The notes beneath the pieces are model-generated. The model saw nothing but the letters and a program-made list of their open reading frames with translations, did no database searches and was not told where the DNA came from. A stretch of DNA of 64,000 nt, taken from Puccinellia tenuiflora. Its lineage: Eukaryota > Streptophyta > Magnoliopsida > Poales > Poaceae. Made by a program: the position numbers and the translations under genes. Positions 11,330 through 22,201 of this stretch are shown in pieces (position 1 is the stretch's first letter; the number at the start of each line of letters is the position of its first letter). The stretch covers positions 1,368,147 to 1,432,146 of the forward strand of contig QRDG01000414.1 of NCBI GenBank assembly GCA_012064385.1, given 5' to 3'.

Positions 11330-11475
11330 CCGCTTCCCGTGCTCATTTCTCCCGCTTAGATGTCCCGCGTTTTTGCTCCCGCCCATATTCACCTCTCCCG
11401 CCCTTTTGTTCCCGCCGTTTTCCTACCGCGTTATTTTTCCCGCCCTTATGGCGGCGCGCTTTTTCCCGAGTTTGC
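11330..11475. promoter_or_regulatory. Subterminal CCCGCC-rich block of the MULE
   Basis: A cluster of TCCCGC/TCCCGCC motifs in T-rich context, including TTTTTCCCGCCC near 11434-11446. A second, related copy lies at 12580-12675 upstream of the plus-strand accessory ORF. The motif resembles the E2F-binding core; function is inferred only. Confidence 0.4.
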
Positions 11476-11670
11476 CTTGCTAAGACCAAGCTATTAGGCC
11501 GAAAAAGATGAAGGATGCGAGTCTCCCGCAGGGGGTGGAGGTCGTGCGGTGTTGGTGAGGTAGTGAATGCAAGGTGAAGGAGGTTGCCGATTTCTCTGAT
11601 ATGTTTGGCATGAAGTTTTTCAGTTGATACGGTACAGAATGACAACAGTGGATCAGTTGTCCTAACAATC

Positions 11671-12211
11671 TTAGTCATACTCCTGTCTAGGCCTATAATA
11701 CTCGTACTCATAGTCGCCATCATCGTCGTCGTCGCTGTCATCGTACTCATACGACGCTCGTGGCTCGAACCTCGACGGGTGAGCACCCCCGGACTGCATG
11801 TTAGGGTAGCATAGGCGGGGGTTATCGCCAGCCATGATGTAGTTCATAACGCCCTGGAGAGTCCGGCCAGCCCACCACAGCCGACGGCCGGCCTCGTTGA
11901 AGTCCGAAGGAGGAGGGCCATCCCCCTCGTACCTGGCGAGCGCCCTCTCACGCCGATTGATGAAGAAGGCTTCCCAAGTCAGGCGGTAGTCGGGATGCCA
12001 GGCCGGATCCATCCGCTGCTCCAGGTGTGAGCTCGAGGTAGTAGTGGTTCGTGATGGCCGCCCGGCGCGCCACACCTTGAGGGACAGGAGGGACCGGCAC
12101 GCCTCCGGCGCTCAGCCTCCAGCCGGCGGGGACGCGGTAGCCGGGCGGGCAGGGGTAGTTCGAGGCGGAAAGCTCCTCCGCTTGACGGTAGGTTAGTACG
12201 GTGGAAGCCAT
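11671..12211 (-). pseudogene. MULE accessory ORF 1 (minus), unknown function, frameshifted
   Basis: Start chosen at ATG 12211-12209, 65 bp from a TATATATA box at 12276-12283 on the same strand. The protein begins MASTVLTYRQAEELSAS. It continues with a proline/glycine-rich stretch, a segment with WHPDYRLTWEAFFINRRERALA and RRLWWAGRTLQGVMNY, and a very acidic tail (DDSDDDDDGDYEYEYY). The N- and C-terminal parts are in different phases, with the change around 12010-12030, so this copy is broken; undamaged it would be about 180 residues. I recognise no domain. It is not mudrB by any motif I can see. A transposon accessory gene or a captured host gene are both possible. Confidence 0.6.
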
Positions 12212-12275
12212 GGGAGAGTGATGAGGTTGCAGATATGAGTTTAGATGTGATATGGCAATGACGGCCAAGCCTTCG

Positions 12276-12283
12276 TATATATA
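12276..12283 (-). promoter_or_regulatory. TATA box for MULE accessory ORF 1
   Basis: TATATATA, about 65 bases upstream of the minus-strand start codon at 12211. Confidence 0.55.
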
Positions 12284-12681
12284 GGAGAAGCTAGCACACG
12301 GATCGTGTGTTTCCTTCGAGCGCTTGTGAGCCGTTGGATCAGAGTTGTGTTTCTTTCGAGTGCTTGTGAGCTGTTGGATCGTATGCACACGGATCGTGGA
12401 AGGAGAAGAAAAGGATAAGAGAGGAGGAACATGGAGGTGTCGGCATGGTAGGAGTAAGGACGTGCAGACAGGGCTGTTTCGGCCGCCAGTGCGCCGAAAG
12501 CAACGATTCGGCCTTCAGCCGGCCGAAAGGCTGGGGCCCACACTGTGTAGTCGGCTTCGGCGAGGACGATAAGAGGTTCTACATATTTCTCCCGCGTCCG
12601 CCCATTTTCACCTCTCCCGCCCTTTTCCTCCCGCGTTTTTGTTCCCGCCCTTCTGGTGGCGCTCTTTTTCCCGGGTGAGCC

Positions 12682-12689
12682 TATATATA
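12682..12689 (+). promoter_or_regulatory. TATA box for MULE accessory ORF 2
   Basis: TATATATA, about 64 bases upstream of ATG 12753. With the minus-strand box at 12276-12283 it defines a divergent promoter region of about 400 bp. Confidence 0.6.
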
Positions 12690-12752
12690 CCCCAGCAGAT
12701 GTTGTGATGGAGGGGTGTGGTGCGTGGTTATTTCCTCAGTCGGATAGAAACG

Positions 12753-13514
12753 ATGTCTGGTAGTTCGGGTCCTAGTTCGGAGCATAGGTCGTGGTGTGTT
12801 TTGTATCATGCCGCTATATGGACAGAAGGTAGTATTAGGGAGGGTAGGCCGAAGAGCTGTTATATGGAGCTAATTAGTGAGTGGGGCAACATTCGTGAGG
12901 TGGGAGAAATTATAGCCAAAAAAAACAAAATCCAGATGACCCCTGAAGAAATTTCAGATGAAATTGATGGATGGCGGTGGAAGTGGCAGAGAATTAATGA
13001 GCTAAAAGCTATTGAGGCGGGGCTTAGGGACATGCCTATGACACCTAAGTCGAAGATAATCCATTTTTCGCCGGAGGCCTATGCATATCACGTGAAGGTA
13101 ACTGAGTATCGAATTTATATTATGTTCGAATCTATTGGTATCGTACTAACTTATTTCCCTGATTTTGTGAATGTCCAGCACTGGCCTGCGGATGGACAGT
13201 TTGTGAACAAAGAGATCCCTCATTTTGGTTGGATGGAAATGCTTTTTGGCGCATGTCCTGATGGGCCTGGAAATCTCCTTCACGCTGAAGCAGTGAAGAG
13301 GGCTATATCAAAGGCGAAGAGTGGTGGATCATCCAAGAAAGCCGTTCAAGATGATAGTGATGATGATTTCATGCCTCCTAAACGAGCTAACTCTAGACGT
13401 AAGTTGAAGACTGTTCGTGCATCGAAGGCTGTCGTCGATGAAATAGTGATGACGACTTCATGCCTCCAACACGAGCACGTGGCAGAGGGAAGTGAAGTCG
13501 TTGATTCGAATTAG
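12753..13514 (+). CDS. MULE accessory ORF 2 (plus), unknown function
   Basis: The start at 12753 (MSGSSGPSSEHRSWC) is preferred over an in-frame ATG at 12717 because it sits at normal spacing from the TATA box. The protein is about 253 residues: a low-complexity N-terminus, a tryptophan- and charge-rich helical region (SEWGNIREVGEIIAKKNK, DGWRWKWQRINELKAIE) somewhat like a Myb/SANT-like or trihelix fold, and a basic/acidic C-terminus. A motif DSDDDFMPPKRANSRR near residue 205 recurs about 30 residues later in another phase (around 13450-13491), so the C-terminus has probably been altered by a frame change near 13445. I recognise no named family. It is convergent with the transposase gene. Confidence 0.6.
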   Translation: MSGSSGPSSEHRSWCVLYHAAIWTEGSIREGRPKSCYMELISEWGNIREVGEIIAKKNKIQMTPEEISDEIDGWRWKWQRINELKAIEAGLRDMPMTPKSKIIHFSPEAYAYHVKVTEYRIYIMFESIGIVLTYFPDFVNVQHWPADGQFVNKEIPHFGWMEMLFGACPDGPGNLLHAEAVKRAISKAKSGGSSKKAVQDDSDDDFMPPKRANSRRKLKTVRASKAVVDEIVMTTSCLQHEHVAEGSEVVDSN

Positions 13515-13649
13515 TTATCGTTGAGTTGCAGGTAATATTTGTACCAGTAGTTGTTCTATGCAGTGTTTACAAGTAGTGAACTTTGTAACGTGGACGTGTA
13601 GTGCTGTATGTTAAATTAATTTATGCAATGTGGAATGTTTCAAAACTAA

Positions 13650-13794
13650 GTTCCACACTTATTATAAATTCAAACATAGTTCCACACTTATTACAAATTC
13701 AAACATAGTTCCACACTTATTACAAATTCAAACATAGTTCCACACTTATTACAAATTCAAACATAGTTCCATACTTAATAGAAATTCGAAAGTA
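13650..13794. repeat. 29-bp minisatellite, five copies
   Basis: Unit GTTCCACACTTATTACAAAT plus CAAACATA-type tail, starting at 13650, 13679, 13708, 13737 and 13766. It lies between the convergent 3' ends of accessory ORF 2 and the transposase, so it is likely 3' UTR sequence of one or both. Confidence 0.92.
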
Positions 13795-13802
13795 GTCATT
13801 CC

Positions 13803-16016
13803 TAGTTTCTTCCTCTCGCTCTCGTCATCCATATCATTCCTGATGCGACGACACTGTCGTCTGCCTACCCCATCACGCAAAAGCTCAGGAGCTGGAATGT
13901 ACCGCCTCTCACCAGGGTTACACTATTGAAGTTACCCATTAATCGAAATCCCATCATCTCACCTGTCCAAGTATTGACAACTGCCTCTTTCATATAATAT
14001 GGAGACACGAAGGAGATTGCGTTCAACCGTAACTGCCTGCATGCCAGCGAGGACATGGGAGCAAGGAAGGTGAAGCAATTTTGGTTTGTTGCAGGTGCAC
14101 TCGCAAGTAGGCCTAACCTCATTACCAATCTTCACCTCATGCGTCCTCACTTCGTTTGCACATCCGAACTTGTTGTGGGCTAACCGGACCTCAAACCTCA
14201 TTTCTTGATTCCCAACGGCAGTTACACTGTGGGAGGTACATTTTTCCAGCTTCTCATTCATGTATTTCGTAACCTTCTCACAATAAGGCGAGGTCGGGTT
14301 GTCCATCATATGCTTCATAGCTCTTTCTAAGTAGGTCTATCTAACTGCGAGTAGAGTAGCACCAAGATGGCGCATGCACCAACGGCTCTGCATGTCCTGC
14401 CATGGAGTCTGTTCCTCAGACGCAGGATTGGTGAGTGTCTTTATCGCGCTGAGTATACCTGCATGCCTGTCATGAAGGATGCACACGTTCGGCTTATCCT
14501 TCACAACTGCTATTTTCAGTTGCCTGAAGAACCAAGTCCAATTGTCAATGTTCTCGCTCTCCACAAAAGCAAATGCGAGGGGCACAACCATATTGTTACC
14601 GTCTTGACCAATTGCAGTCAGGATCTGTCCCCTATACTTGCCTGTGAGAAAGGTGCCATCTACACATATCACCGGACGACAGTGTCTGAAAGCCTCGATA
14701 CATACGGCGAATGAGAAAAACACTCGATGCAGCACCCTCACAGTTGGGAACTCTGGCCTGAACATATCTTGGATATCTACATAGGTGCCTGGATTCCGGT
14801 TCTGCAGAGTATGCAACAGCCGGATAACAGAGTCATATGCGTCCAAATATGAACCAAATCTGTTCTCAAGCGCCGTATGCTTAGCCCTCCAAGCCTTGCC
14901 GTAAGATATTTCATATTTAAATCTGACAGCCACTTTTGTCTGGAGGGCACTGACTTCCATCGCAGCGCATGACACTATCTCGCTGTACAGCAACCGAGCT
15001 ATAAGCGTAGAAGAAAGGTTACGGTGCTCTTCGGGGATATTATCAATTTCGCACGAGTGAGGTACGAAGTCACTTATCCTCCAACTATAGCCATTCTTTG
15101 GGAGATGTCCATGCACCCTGCCGGGACAAGTTATTGTCTCGCATTCCATTGTCAAATATTTTTTATTCGACACGGTAGTTCTCATAACCCTGTGGGTCGA
15201 CAATGCCCATTTAACGACTGCATCCCTCAAAGCTTGCTTGTCAGTATACAAAGCACCCTTCGCAATGTTATTCTCATGATATTCCCATGCCGAATCATGA
15301 CCATCGTTTATGGTCATCGCCGAAGAGTGGTCCTGATTCCATGCTGCAGGATTAGGTGCCTCATATGCGTTATCTTCCCCGTCTGACTCATCGGAATCAT
15401 CGTCTTCACCACTATAGCCATCTGCATCTTCATGTTCCATCTCGTTCTGCATGTGCCCATCTACCTCGTCGCCATCCGCCTCCGCACTGTCATATACCTC
15501 AGTGTCCCCTCCTTGTACTTGACTGCTCTGCCCCGACTCGTAACCACCACCACCAAAATCAGACCCATAATTTGACATAGAAATGTTAATCTCTTCACTT
15601 CCCTGACTAGGATCATAAGCACCCTCACCTTCATGGGCATTAAATTCCTCCTCAGGGGCAGTGACCTCGTTCAAGGCGGGAAGAACTAGGGCACAGGGAG
15701 AGCAATTCCTTTTTCCGCAGCCTTTTAACCATCGCACCCAATCAGAATCACACTCTAGTGGTCTCAAAACGAAGTAAATATTCGTCCTTGAATGGCTCCA
15801 CCAAGCATGAACACTGACGGTCTGTGTCTGACTATCAAGCCCTAAACTTCCCACCAACCAATCTTTTACCTGACTTAACGACCATGTTTGAGGAGCTGGC
15901 AGGTCCACATCTATATACTGAAAATCTCTCAGATCAGCTCCCGTATCACACATTTGGACTCTACCAGGACCATAGAAAAACCTGATCTTCACTAAATCAG
16001 ACATCTGCACTGACAA
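13803..16016 (-). pseudogene. mudrA-type MULE transposase, degenerate
   Basis: Reads leftward from ATG 16016. The first 560 codons are open: an N-terminal domain with the PAPQTWSLSQVKDWLVGSLG type of motif, an acidic linker (residues about 130-230), a MuDR-type DNA-binding region (TDKQALRDAVVKWALSTHR followed by CETITCPGRV), and the start of the MULE catalytic domain with VICVDGTFLTGKYRG and LHDRHAG, which supply the first two acidic residues. A TAG at 14337-14339 then ends the frame. Beyond it the sequence jumps to the C-terminal region with a SWIM zinc finger (CECTCNKPKLLHLPCSHV), so the segment carrying the third catalytic acidic residue is missing. Frame changes near 14050 and 13930 follow. 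The intact enzyme would cut the TIRs; this copy cannot. Confidence 0.92.
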
Positions 16017-16488
16017 TATTTACTACCGTCACAAACTATTTTTTAACAACACATTTAAATACATTCAAAAAATATAGCACCTCCACGAGCGTGAGAGGCG
16101 AATTATACCCTTGAAGCGTGAGAGGCAACGGCGTCCGGCGGTCTCGAATCAACGGCGCACCTCCACGAGCAGCACCACCACGCAGCCCTGAATCAGCACC
16201 ACCACCCGCAGCCCTCCATCACCACCACCACCCGCCAACCATCACCACCACCACCACGATCTATCCCATTAGGAGATCGGAGCTCCCCTAGCTTCCCTCA
16301 ACCTTCTACTACCGATTAATGCTGACAAACGTGAAGATTGTTGGTCTAAATCGGTAGTTTAATTCGGTTTTTGTGGAGAGTAGAGAGAGGAAATGAAGAA
16401 CACGAAGAAGGCAGCGCAAGTGAGAGGAAAGAGAGAGAGAGGAAAGAGTAGTAAGAGAGGAAAAGAGGGAGGGGGATCAGGGCTGGGT

Positions 16489-16797
16489 GCTGGCCACGTA
16501 CTAGTCGGCATCGGCGATGCCGACTAGGCCCACCTTGTCGTCTTCGCCGAAGACGATTGGCTCCCGCGTCGGTCGACGTCGTCGGCATGCATGCCATGCA
16601 GTTATCGTCGTCGGGCGTACGAACACAGGACGTACTCGTCCTCAGTAAAGACGACAGGACCGTAGTCGTCCTCGCCAACGACGACAGGCTCCAGTCGGTC
16701 TTGCCAAAGCCGACTGGATTCTATTTTTGAAAAAAATAAAATGTGCGCAACATTTCCGGAATTAAGTAATTTTCGTGTATTATTTAAAAAAAAATTC
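16489..16797 (-). repeat. Right terminal inverted repeat of the MULE
   Basis: Inverse complement of 10991-11260, ending ...AAATTC at 16797 and followed by CACTCGAGT. It would act as promoter and 5' leader of the minus-strand transposase. Confidence 0.93.
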
Positions 16798-16806
16798 CAC
16801 TCGAGT

Positions 16807-18497
16807 TGGGTGAGAAGCTGGTATGAACTCTACTTGTCCTCATTTTTATACATGTACTCTTCTATGTGAGCATGCTTAGTTGGTTCATGTGAGGTATATG
16901 TGTCTTTTAATGGATGCTTAGTAGTTTGTGTTCTCTCATGGTTAGTTCCAATTGATTGATAGTGGATAGCATGCCATGTTAATTTGCTTGCATTGTATTG
17001 TTCATAACTGGTATGGCATAGTGGTATCCTCCTCTGGAGAATTCATTTGATTGACTTGGCACATGCTCATGCATGCGTATGACTGAACAAAAGTCAATAA
17101 GACTTGATGAGGTACATTATTTCAAAGTACTTGTATCACTTTTATGCCTTAGTTAATTTTATTCTGTCGCAAGTATGATTATGATGGTTATTGCTCTCTA
17201 GATTGTCGCTTCCCAGTCTTTGCTAAGCCCTCACTTGTACTAAGCGTATGGTTCGCTTGTGCTTCCAAATCCTTAAACCAAGTTATTCCAAAGTGTCCAC
17301 CATACCTACCTATCATATGGTATTTTCTGCCATTCCAAAACACTTCTCATTTGTGACACTGTTCTTAGCTCATGAAGAAGTAGTAGTTGGCTATGTCATC
17401 TTCCATACTGAATTAAGTACCCCTGACTCGCATGCTTCATCAAGCTTGTCATTAATTTTGCAAAAGAGCTGGTTAGACCATTATAACATCAAAAAGATAA
17501 TTTAAAATAGACACTCCTCCATGGTATGAGAATGTTGGCAGGCACCCGTGGATTCGGCTAGCCATGGTTTGTGAAAAGCAAGGTTGGGAAGAGTGTCATA
17601 ATACAAAAAGCATGCTATAAGTGCTTAATACAAATTTGGAACCGCTCTCAACTTGTTTAGTGTGGAAGATGACAGAAACTCTATTACCATTCGTTGACAA
17701 AAACAATCACCTCTCAAAAACATTTTATCTCTGTTTAAAAAAAATAAAAAGCTCTAGCACATGATAATCTCTGCTTCCCTCTGCGAAGGGCCAATCTTTT
17801 ACTTTTATGTTGAGTCACCATCTTTTTCCTTTTAGCACCTTCTTGAGAGCATAACCACCATTCTTAGTGAAATGTACTTGTCCCAGAATACTGTTAATTG
17901 TGGTGTAACTTTGATGCTTTTATCTTTGATGATATGTATTTCTAGTCTTCTTTTGAACTTCGGAGTGCCTGGGCATTTATGTTTTGCGTGATTAAAAAAT
18001 AGGCAAGCGAGAGACCACTTTACCATGTCTTATGAGCTTTGCAATCCTGCTTATAGATATGTCCATGTTGTTTACTATTGAGATGTTGGTATCTTTTCAT
18101 GTTTGGCATAGCTATTAGGTGACATTATTTGCATATGTCTTGCTTTGAGTTGCCTATGCAGTTTGCTCATATAATGAGAACATTCTCATCACTTTAAGCA
18201 TATAAAGGCTCTGATCAAAAGATAAGTACAATCTTTTAATTGTTCTCTGACCAAGAACAAAGTTTGCTATTACCAATTATGATTTTCTTTGTGCACCTTT
18301 ATTAGTGATTTCCTCTACTTGTTTCAAGTTAAGTTATATGAGAGGAGAATTGTTGTCTATAATGACTTGTGTATTAGTAAGTGTGATGCTTCTTGTCCGT
18401 ATTTTGTTTTATCGACACTTCACTCCATAAACATGTGGTCCTGTTTACTGAGTTCAGATTCGCTTGGGGACAAGCGAAGTCTAAGCTTGGGGGGAGT
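16807..18497 (+). other. 3' non-coding region of element A with terminal polypurine tract
   Basis: AT-rich sequence without a supported ORF. It ends with the polypurine tract AAGCTTGGGGGGAGT (about 18483-18497) directly before the 3' LTR. Confidence 0.8.
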
Positions 18498-20013
18498 TGA
18501 TACGTCCATTTTGCATCACTATTTTATATCATAATTTACTAATATTCATTGATATATTTTGTGTTTAGAAGTGATACTTATGTTATTTTACCTATTTTGC
18601 ATGTTTCATGATCATTGGGGAATTATTCACCGGAGGCTGAATTCTGCTGGAAAAAGGACCATCAAGATACCATATTTCTGAAGACCAACGGAGTCCGGAG
18701 CAAATACAGAAGACCTTATATTTGCAAATAAGGGCGTGAGCCAAAAGGGGAGCCGGAGGAGGGCTGCCAGTGGCCCACACCGTGTGGTGGCGCGGCACCC
18801 CCCTGGCCGGCGCCACCAGGTGGTGTGGAGGCCCTGGCCCACCAACAGGCCTCCCCCTTCGCATACTTGTTCACCCCGAAAACCTAAGACGGGGAGAGGC
18901 ATAGAGAGGTATTCCGCCGCCGCCACGAGGCGGAAACCAGAGAGAGAGAGAAAAAGCTCTCTGGCAGGGAGAAATCTGCCGGGGGAATTCCCTCCCGGAG
19001 GGGGAAGATCGTCGCCATCGTCATCGTCATCGAGCTAGGCTTCATCGGGATCATCATCATCATCATCTCCACCACTGAGCACCATCATCCCCATCACGCC
19101 ACTCCGTTCTGCTGTAACATCTTGGGTAGAATCTTGTCTAGTTCATAGGGGAAGCTTTCCCGGTGTTGATTACCCCTTGTGATTGATGCTATTGAGTGAA
19201 ACCATTGAATTAAGGTTTATGTCCAGATTGTTATTCATCATTATATCACCTCTGATCATGATCCATATGATGTCTTGTGAGTAGTTCGTTTAGTTCTTGA
19301 GGACATGGGAGAAGTCTAGATGTTAGTAGTGAACTATGTTGAGTAATATTTATTAGTTTGATACTTAAGTTGTGGTGTTATTCTTCTAGTGGTGTCATGT
19401 GAACGTCGACTACATGACACTTCACCTTTTAAGGGCCTAGGGGAATGCATTGTGTATTTGGTTTACTAATTGTGGGGTTGCCGGAGTGACAGCAACCTGA
19501 ACCCCCTTTGGTACATCATTGCATAAGGGATAGCAGGATCTCAGAGTGTAAGGCTGTGGTTAGATTTATCTTAATTACTTTCTTGTATTTGCGGTATGCT
19601 TATGAGAGGTATAATCACAAGTATGTATTAGTCCTAGGAAGGGCGGTGCATTAGCATAGGTTCACCCACACAACACTTATCGAAACAATGAAGATTAATC
19701 AGCTATAGGAAGCGAAAGCACTTGACTAAATTCCCGTGTGTCCTCAAGAACGTTTGGTCATCATAAGTAGAACCACCGGTTTGTCCTTTGCTCTAAAAAG
19801 GATTGGGCCACTTGCTGCAATTATTATTACCGCATTTTATTTACTAGTATTTTATTATTCTGCATTATCAAAAACCACTAAAAATCTGTCTGTGAGCATT
19901 TACAGTGAATCCTTGATTGAAACCACTTGTCAACACCTTCTTCTCCTCGTTGGGTTCGACACTCTTATTTATCGAAAATACTACGATACACCCCCTATAC
20001 TTGTGGGTCATCA
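18498..20013 (+). repeat. 3' LTR of element A, complete
   Basis: 1516 bp, TGATACGTCC...GTGGGTCATCA. Positions 19103-20013 repeat 1-911. Confidence 0.95.
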
Positions 20014-20028
20014 ATTGTCGATGAAGAA

Positions 20029-20049
20029 GGGGATGCCTTGGGCATCCCC
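20029..20049. other. Short perfect stem-loop in element C
   Basis: GGGGATGCC, loop TTG, GGCATCCCC: a 9-bp stem with a 3-base loop. Confidence 0.75.
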
Positions 20050-21291
20050 ATGCTTAGACGCGTGTGACTTCTTGTATATTTCAGAGGAGGTCCATGGGAA
20101 CCTCCCCAAGGTTGAGATTTTATCCCTTCTCGATCTTTCTTCATCACCTCTCTCTTGAATACTTGAAAACTTCCTTCACACAAAACTTCTAATAAACTTC
20201 ATTAGAGGGATAGTTCTCAAACAAAATAATCCACCTTCAGTTCTCACTTAACAAATTAAATGCACCTGTTCCGAAACATTATCTACTGCCACAAAGATCT
20301 AAGTGATGCTCTGGGATCAAAAGAACTCCACTTTGCCCGTAAAAGAAGCAATGCAAGAACAAAGACAGAATCTGTCAAAAACATACCAGAATGTAAAGAT
20401 GATTTTTTTCGGGATACTAGGACACCTCGAATCAGAAAACTTAAAACCAATGCAAGTTATACAAAACCCTGATGCTTACTTTCAAAAAATTTCATACCCA
20501 AAAATTTAACTTTCCTGGACAGACAAAAATCTGTTTCTGGACAGCAGCTCAAAAATTTAACTTTCCTCTCATTAGAGGCTATTCTTGGCACAAAAACCAA
20601 AACAAAAAGGATACAAGTGAGTTTCTACAGAGGCAACAACACCCAAACACAAAGAAAAACAAAAAAGAAACAGAAAGTAAAAATAAAATGGGTTGCCTCC
20701 CATTAGCGATTTTCTTTAATGCCTTTTAGCTAGGCTTATTTTAATTATGCTCTCATAATAATAAGAGTTGAAACAATAAGGAGAGCATCAATGAGTAAAT
20801 ATCAAACACATTTAATTCTAACCCTCTTCCTATGCATAGGAATCTTGTAAGAAAATAAATCATAGAAACATAATGTGACTAGCATAGGAAGGCAAAACAA
20901 ATGCAACTTCAAAAAATTTAACTTAAAGAGAGGAGACTTAATACTATTGAGGTATTTAGAACTATGTTTTCCTCTCTCATAATAACTTTCAGTAGCATCA
21001 TAAGAAAATTTAATGGTATAGCTGTCATAATATTTTTGTTTACAAAAGTACACATGCATACAATTATTATCATTACTCTCCACGTAAGTAGAATCTTTCT
21101 CATTAGTAATAGTGGGAGTAAAACTATCATAACCATCATAAATTGGAGGCATAGTATAAACACAATAAATTTTCTCCTCAATAGTAAGTGGACTGAAAAT
21201 ATCACATTCATCATTGTAATTATCCTATAAGGACAATACGAGTAATATAGATCATGAACGAGACAACCTGATATTTGTTGATGAATAAGGA

Positions 21292-21310
21292 GGGATGCCT
21301 CGGGCATCCC
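21292..21310. other. Second stem-loop of the same type in element C
   Basis: GGGATGCC, loop TCG, GGCATCCC, followed by CAAGCTT. A third, looser version (CTTGGGG...CCCCAAG, 21345-21371) follows 35 bases later. Confidence 0.7.
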
Positions 21311-22201
21311 CAAGCTTAAAGGGTTGAATCTTATTGAATATGTTCTTGGGGTACCCCTGGGCATCCCCAAGCTTGAGCTCTTGTGTATTATCGTTCGTCT
21401 CACATATCTTATAGACTATATCCACATAAAACTTCACAAAACTCATTAGTAGGGTTAGTACTTGTTAAATAAAATCTACTCATGTTCAAACATTGGAAAA
21501 AGTTTCATAATCTTTATTCAACATTAGCCACTATATATAGAAATTGTTCAAATATTCCTTTGTCTGTCGATAGCTCAAGAAGCTAAGAACACTTAAGTAC
21601 AATATTAAATAAAGATAGAAATCTACCAAAACTGAACAGTCAGAAAAGATCGATTTTTTAGGTGCACCTACGTAACTCAAATCAAAAAAGGTATAACTAA
21701 ATAAAGTTCGATAACAAGCTCAGGTTTACGCACAAAAATTTACAGATCAAAATAATGTTCTGGTGATTTTAAACATTTTATACGGTGAAGCACAGAAAAT
21801 CTGTTTCTGTGCAGTAAACCAAACTTGTGCACTTTGAAATAACTAGAGACTACTATTAACACTTTATTTTTATGGTACAGAGGAATATACACAATATATA
21901 CATGTTTTTAGCTGAGAAGCTTTCATGGAAAAATTTGCTTTGGTTTCATAGGCATGAACACAAGTGTTCAAGGTCGACCCCCACTTAAACATTGCACCTT
22001 TTTCCAATCACTTCTCTTTTTGAAAAAGTTTTAGTTAGCAAGTACAACTAATTTTTTTATAATTCGCATTCCCTATCCATACTAAGATAGAAAATAACTT
22101 AAAACTGAAAGTAAAAATTACTTAGAGATAAAGCAAACAAGTGCACGCAAGAATATCTACCCCACGCTATAGCTCCCCGACAACGACACAAAAAAAGGTC
22201 T

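Larger units (their letters stand above)
10991..16797. mobile_element. Mutator-like transposon (MULE) with long TIRs inside element A
   Basis: The 5807-bp element has terminal inverted repeats of about 270-310 bp beginning GAATTTTTTTTTAAATAATA and a perfect 9-bp target duplication, CACTCGAGT at 10982-10990 and 16798-16806. Nine bases is diagnostic for the Mutator superfamily. It carries a degenerate mudrA-type transposase on the minus strand (13803-16016) and two divergently transcribed accessory ORFs (minus 11671-12211, plus 12753-13514). The transposase has a stop, a lost catalytic segment and frame changes, so this copy is not autonomous. It splits the 3' non-coding region of element A. 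Confidence 0.95.
1..20013 (+). mobile_element. Element A: Athila-type Ty3/gypsy LTR retrotransposon, twice interrupted
   Basis: A plus-strand LTR retrotransposon whose 5' LTR is cut by the window edge and whose 3' LTR is complete (18498-20013). Between them lie a tRNA-Asp-type primer site, a gag-protease-reverse transcriptase-RNase H-integrase reading frame, an extra downstream ORF, a long non-coding spacer and a polypurine tract. Gag and pol resemble Athila-lineage elements of grasses. The element contains element B (3305-7292) and a Mutator-like transposon (10991-16797); without them it would be roughly 10 kb. The first 911 bases align with 19103-20013 with no indel and about 11 substitutions counted by eye (1.2%), so it inserted recently. 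The 3' flank starts ATTGT; the matching left copy is outside the window. It sits inside element C. Confidence 0.93.

Noticed and set aside
18736..19038. 100-codon frame in the A LTR
   Set aside because: LTR sequence with an arginine/proline-rich shadow translation; no motif.
20029..20049. Rho-independent terminator
   Set aside because: The hairpin is not followed by a T run and this is a eukaryotic retroelement; it is treated as an element-specific stem-loop.
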